In this document: piece after piece, positions 15,832 to 22,279 of the stretch
Position numbering within the stretch: the stretch's first letter is position 1
How the letters are laid out: each line of letters begins with the position of its first letter
NCBI GenBank assembly: GCA_030696545.1
Contig: JAUYSA010000458.1
Span: forward strand, 1-22,279
Reading direction: 5' to 3'
Length of the DNA: 22,279 nt
Source: Hyphomonadaceae bacterium
GTDB taxonomy: Bacteria; Pseudomonadota; Alphaproteobacteria; Caulobacterales; Hyphomonadaceae
Made by a program: the position numbers and the translations under genes
Notes under the pieces: generated by a model
What the model saw: only the letters and a program-made list of their open reading frames with translations
Told to the model about the DNA's origin: nothing
Database searches by the model: none

Positions 15832-16209
15832 TCAGAGTCTGGGATTGGGCCCGGTCAGCTCCACGCGCATTCCGTTCGGGGCCCGTATGAACAACTGGGT
15901 CAGCGCGCCGGACGGGTCTGTCGCTTCGTTAAAGGGTGTATCTTGTCGGATCAACTCGGCCGCGGCGGCGTCTAAATCTGCTACGCGGAGCGCGAAGTGG
16001 TCGATTGACGCCTCTGACGTTGGACGGGGCGCCGCCTTGCTCTCCACCAGGTGCACCACTGCTCGGTCGCCGGCATAAAGCCAATACCCAGCCAGCGCGA
16101 CCGGTGGTCGAGGTCCGACGCTGAGGCCCAAGGTGTGGACAAAGAACGAGCACATCTCCTCCAGCTTGTCAGTGCGCACCGCAGCATGATCGAGGGCTAG
16201 AACCTGCAT
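15832..16209 (-). CDS. VOC-fold protein (glyoxalase/ring-cleavage dioxygenase superfamily)
   Basis: The product has 125 residues from the ATG at 16209, which has GGAG 7 nt upstream. The reading frame stays open 25 codons further, but that stretch is basic, runs into the upstream stop region and lacks family features. Vicinal-oxygen-chelate proteins bind a metal with two beta-alpha-beta-beta-beta modules. Here His8 (LALDHAAV), His53 (VVHLVES), His71 (IDHFALRV) and Glu117 (RVELTGP) are placed like the four metal ligands of glyoxalase I-type enzymes. Possible roles include epimerase, isomerase or lyase action on a CoA ester, or binding of a small ligand. It lies 58 bp after the acyl-CoA dehydrogenase gene and is very likely cotranscribed with it. 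A small hairpin (GCCTG/CAGGC arms, 15781-15768) lies about 50 nt after its stop. Confidence 0.85.
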   Translation of the reverse strand: MQVLALDHAAVRTDKLEEMCSFFVHTLGLSVGPRPPVALAGYWLYAGDRAVVHLVESKAAPRPTSEASIDHFALRVADLDAAAAELIRQDTPFNEATDPSGALTQLFIRAPNGMRVELTGPNPRL

Positions 16210-16267
16210 GAGGAGGCTCCTGGATTGTGAGGTTTTGCGTCGAAGGCGAGCATCTGCCTCGCGTGGA

Positions 16268-17473
16268 TCAGGCGGCCTTGTCACGCGATTTCAGGTTCTC
16301 CGACCAGTCGCCCTTGGCCGATGGGTCGAGCTCGCGGGGAAGTCCCAGTAGCCGCTCGCCTACTACATTCTTCAAAACTTCCTGCGTGCCGACGCCGAGC
16401 GTAATGGCTGGGCTGAACCAAAAGCCCACGTCCCAACTGCCCCGGCCACCCATTTCTTTGCTTTCGGCCGTCGGTTCTGCAAATTGCGCCTCGCCTGCGA
16501 TCAGGCCGGCTTGGCCGTGCACGCGCTTGGCGAGATCGAGGAGCTTCTGGCCGTGAGGCGCGGCCAACATCTTAGCGACGGCGGACTCCGGCCCGGGCCG
16601 CTTCGCATTCACTTGGTCGCTCAGCCGGCGGTAGTTGAGAAGCCGTATCATTTCACCTTCAATGTAGAGCTTCGCCGCCTCCTCAGCCACGCCGACATCG
16701 CGCAGCTTGCCAATCGAATTCAGGCCGTCGATGAGGTCTCGTGCAGTCGGACCGTAGCCCCATACTGCGCCAGGCTTGCCCATGTGCACTCGCTCGCTCC
16801 CGAGCATCTGCATGCTCAATCGCCAGCCATCACCTTCTTCGCCTAACCGGTTCGTTGCTGGAACTCGGACGTTGTCAAAGAACACCTCATTAAATTCGTT
16901 CTCGTAGCCGGTCATATCCTCGATCGGATTTACCGTGACGCCCGGATTGTTCTTCAACTCCACGATGAACATGGAGAGGCCAGCGTGCTTTGCGGCGTGC
17001 GGATCGGTGCGTGCAACGATACAGCCGAGATGAGCGTGGTTGGCCAGGGACGTCCAAATCTTTTGCCCATTGATGATGTAGTGGTCGCCGTCGCGCACGG
17101 CGGTAGTTCGGAGCGCCGCTAAGTCGGAACCGCCGGAGGGCTCGCTGAAAAGCTGACACCAGAGCTCTTCGCCCATCAGCCCCTTCTCGAGATAGCGCGC
17201 CTTGGCTTCTGCCGTCCCGTGCGTAAGCAGTGACGGAGCGCAATTGTTCTGGGCGACCAGATGACCGAACCGCCGCACACCGGCGCGGTCTAGCTCTTCG
17301 TCGACGATAAGCTGAAGCTCAGCATTGGCGCTGAGCCCATAGGGGGGCGGCCAATGCGGCACCTCGTAGCCTGAGTCCAACAATTCCCGCGCGGTAGGCT
17401 TGGGGTGCTGTTTGAGCCAGCCGCGAATCTCCAACCGCCGCGGGTCATCTTCGGGGGCGATATCGAAGTCCAT
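16268..17473 (-). CDS. Acyl-CoA dehydrogenase, full length
   Basis: The product has 401 residues, the normal length for a FadE-type dehydrogenase that oxidises acyl-CoA to enoyl-CoA with FAD. Domains run in order: N-terminal helices; the middle domain with CQLFSEPSGGSDLA (106-119) and YIINGQKIWTSLA (132-144); FFDNVRVPA (198-206); and the C-terminal helical domain ending ITLGVGTQEVLKNVVGERLL. The position of the MCAD catalytic Glu is not Glu here. Glu227 (GSERVH) lies where isovaleryl- and long-chain dehydrogenases keep their base, so that residue is the candidate. This differs from the enzyme at the window start. The ATG at 17473 has AAGGA 8 nt upstream. The gene is first of a minus-strand group (dehydrogenase, VOC, perhaps ligase) and is divergent from the TetR-type gene across about 400 bp, a layout common for local repression. 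Confidence 0.94.
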   Translation of the reverse strand: MDFDIAPEDDPRRLEIRGWLKQHPKPTARELLDSGYEVPHWPPPYGLSANAELQLIVDEELDRAGVRRFGHLVAQNNCAPSLLTHGTAEAKARYLEKGLMGEELWCQLFSEPSGGSDLAALRTTAVRDGDHYIINGQKIWTSLANHAHLGCIVARTDPHAAKHAGLSMFIVELKNNPGVTVNPIEDMTGYENEFNEVFFDNVRVPATNRLGEEGDGWRLSMQMLGSERVHMGKPGAVWGYGPTARDLIDGLNSIGKLRDVGVAEEAAKLYIEGEMIRLLNYRRLSDQVNAKRPGPESAVAKMLAAPHGQKLLDLAKRVHGQAGLIAGEAQFAEPTAESKEMGGRGSWDVGFWFSPAITLGVGTQEVLKNVVGERLLGLPRELDPSAKGDWSENLKSRDKAA

Positions 17474-17874
17474 CGTCTTATCCTTGCGATCAGTCTGTCA
17501 AACGCGCGCGCATCTACATAAGCGCATTTAAGGGCTCGGCGCCAACCGCCAGACGTGATGGGTGGCGACGCTTCCATCATATGGGGCTGACGTAGGGTCA
17601 ATCGGTCGTGGAGTCATCTTAGTATGCCATCCCCGGCGACTGCAGTGTCGACAGAGATCAGGTGAATCAGCGGCGCTCCGTCGCTGTTGCAGATCCAGGT
17701 GACGAGCTGGCCCAAGGCATGCGGTCGGACTACCGTCGATTTCCGCGCTGGGACGGAAGGGGATCGCCCGCTAGGTTGTGAACGAAGAGCGCGGAGCGCG
17801 TCGCGCGCCTACTCGTTGACGCAACGGAAAGGCTGCGATGTTGCGTGCCGGGGTGGAACCGCTATGCATACAGA
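17474..17874. promoter_or_regulatory. Divergent intergenic region between acyl-CoA dehydrogenase and TetR-type genes
   Basis: These 401 bases hold no gene I can support. A half-site AACCGCCA (17544-17551) matches one arm of the palindrome before the monooxygenase gene. Two near-copies of a short motif, AGATCAGGTGA (17655-17665) and AGATCCAGGTGA (17691-17702), lie 36 nt apart. Promoters for both flanking genes are expected here, but I could not place them with confidence. Confidence 0.4.
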
Positions 17875-18570
17875 ATGAACAGCGTTTCTCTGGTCAACGG
17901 AGCTCCTCGTAAACAGACAACCCGTCGACGTGAGTCGGATCGGAAGATGCTGCGTGCGGCCACTGTGCTCATTGCGCAAAAGGGCTTGGGCCAAGCCACG
18001 TTGTCGGAGATCGGATTGGCGGCAGGCTATAGCAGTGGCCTTCCCACGATGCGTTTCGGGAGCAAATCTGGGCTGCTCGAGGCTCTGATCAACTCTATGT
18101 CTGGTTGGTGCAATTCGCAGATCGAGAGCGCGGTGGCGGGCCTGCAAGGGCTCGATGCGGTGCGCGCGCGACTCGACACCCACCTCGCGAACACGATGAA
18201 ATATCCTGAAGGCGCAGTGGCTTTCCAGTTACTCGCATTGGAGTCCCGCTACAGCTTACCCGACCTGAGAGCTCACGTGGACGACGTCAGAGGCGGATGG
18301 CGACGCGACCTGGAGATGGATATCAAGGTCGGCCAAGCTCTCGGTGCGGTGCGCACTGACATCGATGCGAGAACTTACTCTGACCTGCTGATGGGGGCCG
18401 TAGAAAGCACGGTTATGCATGCGTTAGACGGCGGGATCGAGCGACTGCGAATCGGGCTGCCCCAGTACGTAAAGGTGCTTATCGATGAGTCAGCGGCAGC
18501 CGCTCTAGAAAATGGCGCCGCTTCGGCTGCGGCCTCGAAGGTCGCCAATCAGTCCCAGGGTCGCCGCTGA
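17875..18570 (+). CDS. TetR/AcrR-family transcriptional regulator
   Basis: The product has 231 residues from ATG 17875; an in-frame GTG at 17845 would add ten, and neither start has an ideal ribosome binding site. The N-terminal DNA-binding domain is typical: RKMLRAATVLIAQKGLGQAT (23-42), then the helix-turn-helix LSEIGLAAGYSSGLPTMRF (43-61) and the GSKSGLLEAL segment (62-71). The C-terminal half (about 80-205) is the ligand-binding and dimerisation domain. It contains a single HTH, so it acts as a dimer, most often as a repressor released by a pathway intermediate. It lies between the divergent dehydrogenase operon and receptor 2, and may control these, itself and possibly the monooxygenase. 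The last 25 residues are a low-complexity Ala/Ser/Gln tail. Ligand unknown. Confidence 0.9.
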   Translation: MNSVSLVNGAPRKQTTRRRESDRKMLRAATVLIAQKGLGQATLSEIGLAAGYSSGLPTMRFGSKSGLLEALINSMSGWCNSQIESAVAGLQGLDAVRARLDTHLANTMKYPEGAVAFQLLALESRYSLPDLRAHVDDVRGGWRRDLEMDIKVGQALGAVRTDIDARTYSDLLMGAVESTVMHALDGGIERLRIGLPQYVKVLIDESAAAALENGAASAAASKVANQSQGRR

Positions 18571-18621
18571 CGCTCCGTTTAACACTCTAGAACGACTTCC
18601 CGCATAATCTCACAGCACGAG

Positions 18622-18649
18622 CACACGATCCGCGCTCAGCGGGCGTGTG
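18622..18649 (+). terminator. Two-tier stem-loop after the TetR-type gene
   Basis: CACACG (18622-18627) pairs with CGTGTG (18644-18649). Inside, CCGC (18630-18633) pairs with GCGG (18639-18642), with an AT/G internal loop and a GCTCA apical loop. It lies 51 nt after the stop at 18570 and upstream of the receptor 2 promoter candidate. No T-run follows, so it is a weak terminator candidate. Confidence 0.35.
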
Positions 18650-18709
18650 TGTCCAGGCCTGCTGTCCGCTGGAGGAGGCGTCTGCCGCTGGTGCGCCCAG
18701 ACGGCGACC

Positions 18710-18738
18710 TTGACGGCTAGCGATTCTCTGGATTTATT
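18710..18738 (+). promoter_or_regulatory. Candidate sigma-70 promoter of TonB receptor 2
   Basis: A -35 box TTGACG (18710-18715) and a -10 box TTTATT (18733-18738) are separated by exactly 17 nt. They match the consensus at 5 of 6 and 4 of 6 positions. Transcription would start about 20 nt before the ATG. An imperfect inverted repeat (TTTATTGCG at 18733-18741, CGCAAATAAA at 18743-18752) overlaps the -10 box and touches the ribosome binding site, so it may modulate expression. Confidence 0.4.
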
Positions 18739-18763
18739 GCGCCGCAAATAAAAGAGGGGTGAA

Positions 18764-21763
18764 ATGCGAAGTTCATTTTCGACGACGGTGTCGCTTGCGG
18801 CCATGGTGGCGGCGGCGGCGGCGGTAAGTTGGTCAGAGCCTGCCAGGGCGCAATCTGAAAGCGAAGTCAGCGAGGTCGTGGTCACCGGCTCGTTCATTGC
18901 GGGCACGCCAGAAGACGCGGCGTTGCCGGTGGACGTGATCGGCGCCGATGAGCTGCAAAGGCAAGGCAATCCGACGACGATTGAGTTGCTCAAGAACCTG
19001 CCGGGCGGCGGCGGGGTCATCGGCGACCAGAACCAGTACAATTCGGCGGTCGGCATCATGCCCGGCGCGGCTGCAGTCAATCTCCGCAATCTGGGCCCCC
19101 AACGCACGCTCGTGCTTTTGAACGGCAAGCGCCTCGTGGGGCTGCCTACTCGGCTGACCGGTTACGTCGACGCGAACCTGCTCCCGCAAGCTGCTATCGG
19201 CCGAATCGAAGTGTTGAAGGACGGCGCGGCGGCGACCTATGGCTCGGACGCCATCGGCGGCGTGGTCAACTTCATCACCCGCAAGAACTTCAACGGCCTC
19301 CAGATCTCCGGCGATGTGCGCTATGTGCCGGACGCCGAAACGCCGGACTACTCGGGGAGCGCGCTTTGGGGTTGGAGTGGAGATCGCGGCAACATCCTCT
19401 TATCCGCCGGCTGGCAGCAACGGGGCCGACTGCAGGCGAACAAGCGCGACTTCAACCAAGTATCGTACACCGACAACCCGGACGCCGGGTATTCCTTCAC
19501 CAATAATCCGACCTCGTTCCTGCCGATCGTCGGCGCGAACACGGTTACTTCCCAGATCCGCGACCCCGGCTGCACCACGGTTGGTGCGGTCGCTGGCTTC
19601 TCCGGGGCCAGCCAGGTTTGCCTGGCGCGCATCGCAGGGGCGTTCTTCAACATTGTCGACCCGACCGATCGCTTCCAGATCTACGGCGAGACGAATTTTG
19701 ACCTGTCAGACACGGTCAAATTCCACGCCGAGGCGCTGTACTCCGAGACCTACACCTCGGGCATCACTTCGCCGTTTCCGAGCGCGCTTGGAGCACCGAG
19801 CGGCGTCACGTCGCCGTTCCCCGGCCAGTACTACGTGCCTGCCACTAACCCGGGCTTAGCGCTGCTCATCCAGCAGTTCCCCTCCGCCTTCCCCGCCGGT
19901 ACGACTGGCGTGGCGTACGCTTCCGGGTTGAACTTCCGACCGTTCGGCCTCGGTGGTCATCCGCTGTCGAAGCAAGGCGGCACCGACCAGATCACCGACC
20001 TGAAGTCCTATCGGGTCTCCGGTGGGTTCTCGGGCAAGATTTTCGATGACATCGGCTGGGATGTTTCGGCCACCTATCACACCAATGTGCTCCAGCAGAC
20101 TGGCACCGACTATCTGATCTCCCGAATGGAGCTGGCGCTTCGCGGCTTTGGGAGCCTGGGCGGCGACGTCAACGGCTGTAACGCAAGCGAGACCGCGAAC
20201 TTCACATCGAACGCGGGCAACAACGCGCTCGGCTGTTACTATTTCAATCCGTTCTCGAACTCGTTTCCGGCGAATAGCAACATCGTGACGCAGAATCCAG
20301 GCGCCGCGAACCCGTTGTTCAACCCCGCTGTGGCCAACAACATCGACCTGGTGCGGTGGGTCTTCCAAAACCACGTCGCGCAGGGCACATCGCGCCTCTT
20401 CGTGCTGGACGGCGTGTTGAATGGCGAGCTGCCGATCGAGTTCTCCGGCGGAAAAGTTGGGTGGGCTTTCGGCGGCCAGTTCAGGCGTAATTTCTATCGG
20501 ACCAGCTATTCGCCGCTCGCCGATGCGTCCGTGACACCCTGTATCGACACTCCCATAACAGGTACTAAGAACTGCCTCAGTCCGCTGGGTCCGTTCTCGC
20601 TGCTCGCTGCGTTGTTCCCGGCCAACATCGTCCAGAACGTGTTCGCGACCTTCGGTGAGGTGAGCCTGCCGTTCACGGACAACTTCAGCGCGCACATCGC
20701 GGCGCGCTATGAGAATTACGGCGAGAACGCCGGCGGCGACACATTCAATCCGAAGCTCGATGTCCGGTGGCAGGCGCTGGACTGGCTAGCGTTCCGGGGC
20801 TCGGTCGGTACGACCTTCCGTGCGCCGCCGCTTCCATTGCTGGACCCGTCGCCCGTGGTGCAGCTGCTCTCGCTCGGCAATGCGTTCCGTGCAGTTTCCA
20901 CCACCGGCAACGCGAGTCTGTCGCCGGAAAAGGCCACCACTTACGGCTTGGGAGCCATCGTCGAAGCCGGTCCGTTCAAGGGCACCCTCGACTACTGGAA
21001 TTTCGACTTCCAGGACCCGTTCGTTGGAGAGCCAGCGGGGACCATCTTCAATCTCATGTTCCCGGGGGGCTCGAGCGCCAATTGCGGCAATCCGGCCTTC
21101 GCCGACATCCAGGCCAGGTTCACGTTCTCGCCCAACGTCTGCAGCTCGGCCAATGTCTCGGGCTTGAACCTGACGTACGTCAACGCTGGCGGGATCAAGA
21201 CCGACGGCGTGGACGCCACAGGCGAGTTCTCGTTTGATGACGTCTTCGGCGGAAACCTGACGCTCGGGGCTCAAACCAGCTACACGCGCAAGTATTCCGT
21301 TGCCGAGCAGAAAGTTCGCGGTGTCGTCATCGCCCCCGCGTTCGAGGCGATCGGCAAGTTCAACTACGCAACTGGCTACTTCTCCATGCCGCAATGGAAG
21401 GGGAATGCTTTCGTCGAATGGGAAAGCGGACCGCATAATCTGCGAATCCAGACGAACTATATTGACGGTTACGTCGATCAGAGAACTGCGCCTTACACGG
21501 GTAACCTCGTGTTCGGCAATGTTCCGACTGTCGCGCAGGCGACGGTCCTGCCTCGACCGCAAGAAGGCAAGAAGATCGACGCTTTCGTCACGACTGACGT
21601 GACCTATCGTGTCTTCCTGCCTTGGGACACCACGGCGGTGTTGAATGTCGCTAATATATTCGACACCGATCCGCCGTTCGCACGGGTCGAAGCCAACTAC
21701 GATCCTGCCACGGCCAGTCCGCTTGGCCGGACGGTGAAGGTGGCTTTGACTAAAAAGTTCTAA
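18764..21763 (+). CDS. TonB-dependent outer-membrane receptor 2 (close paralogue of receptor 1)
   Basis: The product has 999 residues. It has the same architecture as receptor 1: signal peptide about 1-30 (ending ARAQ), TonB-box-like SEVVVTG (36-42), plug to about 175, barrel ending VALTKKF, and the same four cysteine pairs. Long stretches are identical, for example SFIAGTPEDAALPVDVIGAD in the plug. By eye most aligned positions are identical. Differences gather in the signal peptide and a few barrel segments, probably surface loops (for instance around 19760-19800 and 20165-20290). At DNA level many synonymous sites differ, so the copies are not recent. The ATG at 18764 has AGAGGGG about 7 nt upstream. 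The two receptors likely take up the same or related ligands, perhaps under different control. A strong terminator follows. The ligand is unknown. Confidence 0.95.
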   Translation: MRSSFSTTVSLAAMVAAAAAVSWSEPARAQSESEVSEVVVTGSFIAGTPEDAALPVDVIGADELQRQGNPTTIELLKNLPGGGGVIGDQNQYNSAVGIMPGAAAVNLRNLGPQRTLVLLNGKRLVGLPTRLTGYVDANLLPQAAIGRIEVLKDGAAATYGSDAIGGVVNFITRKNFNGLQISGDVRYVPDAETPDYSGSALWGWSGDRGNILLSAGWQQRGRLQANKRDFNQVSYTDNPDAGYSFTNNPTSFLPIVGANTVTSQIRDPGCTTVGAVAGFSGASQVCLARIAGAFFNIVDPTDRFQIYGETNFDLSDTVKFHAEALYSETYTSGITSPFPSALGAPSGVTSPFPGQYYVPATNPGLALLIQQFPSAFPAGTTGVAYASGLNFRPFGLGGHPLSKQGGTDQITDLKSYRVSGGFSGKIFDDIGWDVSATYHTNVLQQTGTDYLISRMELALRGFGSLGGDVNGCNASETANFTSNAGNNALGCYYFNPFSNSFPANSNIVTQNPGAANPLFNPAVANNIDLVRWVFQNHVAQGTSRLFVLDGVLNGELPIEFSGGKVGWAFGGQFRRNFYRTSYSPLADASVTPCIDTPITGTKNCLSPLGPFSLLAALFPANIVQNVFATFGEVSLPFTDNFSAHIAARYENYGENAGGDTFNPKLDVRWQALDWLAFRGSVGTTFRAPPLPLLDPSPVVQLLSLGNAFRAVSTTGNASLSPEKATTYGLGAIVEAGPFKGTLDYWNFDFQDPFVGEPAGTIFNLMFPGGSSANCGNPAFADIQARFTFSPNVCSSANVSGLNLTYVNAGGIKTDGVDATGEFSFDDVFGGNLTLGAQTSYTRKYSVAEQKVRGVVIAPAFEAIGKFNYATGYFSMPQWKGNAFVEWESGPHNLRIQTNYIDGYVDQRTAPYTGNLVFGNVPTVAQATVLPRPQEGKKIDAFVTTDVTYRVFLPWDTTAVLNVANIFDTDPPFARVEANYDPATASPLGRTVKVALTKKF

Positions 21764-21796
21764 TTTTTGGAGTTGTCTCCCCGACTCCAAGTGACT

Positions 21797-21831
21797 TCAC
21801 CGGCAAACATGGTTTGCCGGTGATTTTTTTT
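21797..21831 (+). terminator. Strong Rho-independent terminator after TonB receptor 2
   Basis: TCACCGGCAAAC (21797-21808) and GTTTGCCGGTGA (21812-21823) form a perfect 12-bp stem with an ATG loop, directly followed by eight T (21824-21831). It begins 34 nt after the stop at 21763. This is the clearest terminator in the window. Confidence 0.92.
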
Positions 21832-22178
21832 GACCCAGCCTACGAAATGACTTGGTGTATACATCGGGTCGCGATGATCGACGAGCTATTGAACCTTCCA
21901 GACAAGGGGCGGCTTTCGGCTGGAAATCGGGTGGCCGAGGAGCATACGATTTGGGCGCGAGAGGCCTACGGATGGAGATTTCCGTCCAGCTCACGCGTCT
22001 GCGTTGGACACAAAAAACGACGGCCGGGCCTCACAGGGCTGATGCGAAGGGATCGCGGGATCGCCTTGTAGTTCGCCTCGTTCGATGTTTTCTTTGTAAA
22101 GGTTAAAGTCTACACGTCACGCCAAAGACCAAAACAATGTCGCCCAGCACGCTGGCGGACTTCCGGGAGGTTCTGATC
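21832..22178. other. Intergenic region, no gene seen
   Basis: About 350 bases between the terminator and the last gene. Open frames here are short, have no recognisable motif and look like chance. An 8-bp palindrome, TGTATACA (21856-21863), is present, but I could not place a convincing promoter. The stretch around 22085-22115 is locally A/T-rich and may hold the promoter of the oxygenase gene. Confidence 0.4.
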
Positions 22179-22279
22179 ATGAAACCGCTGCTTGATGTGC
22201 GCGAAGGCGCCTTTCGGGTGCCGCGACGGGCGTATGTCGATCAGGACCTGTTCGAGCAGGAGAAAGCGCTCGTGTTCGA
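22179..22279 (+). CDS. Probable Rieske ring-hydroxylating oxygenase alpha subunit, N-terminus only
   Basis: Only the first 33 codons are inside the window; the gene runs off the right edge. The ATG at 22179 has GGGAGG 8 nt upstream, a strong site. The peptide contains RVPRRAYVDQDLFEQEKALVF (split as RVPRRAYVDQ and DLFEQEKALVF). It matches the opening of aromatic-ring-hydroxylating dioxygenase large subunits, where a basic residue, an aromatic residue, then D-x-x-LFxxE precede the Rieske domain. The Rieske cysteine/histidine motifs and the iron site lie beyond the window, so this call rests on a short match. If right, the cluster goes on with oxidative attack on a ring or on a methyl or methylene group. 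It starts a new transcript after the terminator. Confidence 0.6.
   Translation, partial: MKPLLDVREGAFRVPRRAYVDQDLFEQEKALVF

Noticed and set aside
16210..16284. N-terminal extension of the VOC protein to 16284
   Set aside because: It overlaps the dehydrogenase stop region and is basic and unlike the family; ATG 16209 has a proper ribosome binding site and begins the conserved first strand.
17496..17501. Perfect TTGACA on the minus strand before the acyl-CoA dehydrogenase gene
   Set aside because: A -10 box at normal spacing would fall on the start codon and no -10-like sequence is there.
17618..17830. Open minus-strand frame in the divergent region
   Set aside because: No plausible start codon or ribosome binding site and no family I recognise; left as non-coding.
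9846..21763. The receptor pair as long direct repeats marking a composite mobile element
   Set aside because: DNA identity is broken at many synonymous sites, and no transposase, integrase or terminal repeat is seen.
21814..22071. Small open frame of 85 codons after receptor 2
   Set aside because: It would start inside the terminator hairpin, has no ribosome binding site and no recognisable motif.

Overview
The window (22,279 bases, GC-rich) looks like part of a catabolic gene cluster from an aerobic Gram-negative bacterium. An alphaproteobacterium of the Sphingomonadales or Caulobacterales type is most likely. The basis is two very similar TonB-dependent outer-membrane receptors of the kind expanded in those groups, the high GC content, and the dense set of acyl-CoA, flavin and hydrolase genes. 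I could not run any search, so the taxonomy is an inference.

Layout. 2-592 is the 3' end of an acyl-CoA dehydrogenase. 726-1847 encodes an alpha/beta hydrolase with a TTG start. 1953-3962 encodes an Old-Yellow-Enzyme/2,4-dienoyl-CoA-reductase-type iron-sulfur flavoprotein. 4150-4929 encodes a crotonase with both catalytic glutamates, convergent with an SDR dehydrogenase (4950-5756, minus) that resembles 3-alpha-hydroxysteroid dehydrogenase. 6026-7683 holds a crotonase lacking both glutamates and a meta-cleavage-type alpha/beta hydrolase. 7916-9559 encodes a Baeyer-Villiger monooxygenase. 9846-13848 holds TonB receptor 1 and an SMP-30-type lactonase. On the minus strand, 17473-13931, lie an acyl-CoA dehydrogenase, a VOC-fold protein and an acyl-CoA ligase. 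A TetR-type regulator (17875-18570) is divergent from them. TonB receptor 2 (18764-21763) follows and ends at a textbook intrinsic terminator. The first 33 codons of a probable Rieske ring-hydroxylating oxygenase alpha subunit (22179 onward) run off the end.

How the genes may work together (inference). The set fits uptake and breakdown of a hydrophobic cyclic compound such as a terpenoid, a steroid or another alicyclic ketone. The receptors import it, the SDR interconverts alcohol and ketone, and the OYE-type enzyme reduces an enone. The Baeyer-Villiger enzyme makes an ester or lactone, which the SMP-30 protein or an alpha/beta hydrolase opens. The ligase then activates the acid to a CoA ester, and the dehydrogenases and crotonases carry out beta-oxidation. 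The substrate cannot be read from the sequence.

Non-coding signals include a 17-bp perfect palindrome in front of the monooxygenase gene with a 10-bp direct repeat of its core, an 11-bp-arm inverted repeat in front of the first crotonase, several GC-rich stem-loops after stop codons, and one strong terminator. I saw no tRNA, rRNA, CRISPR array, insertion sequence or integrase.
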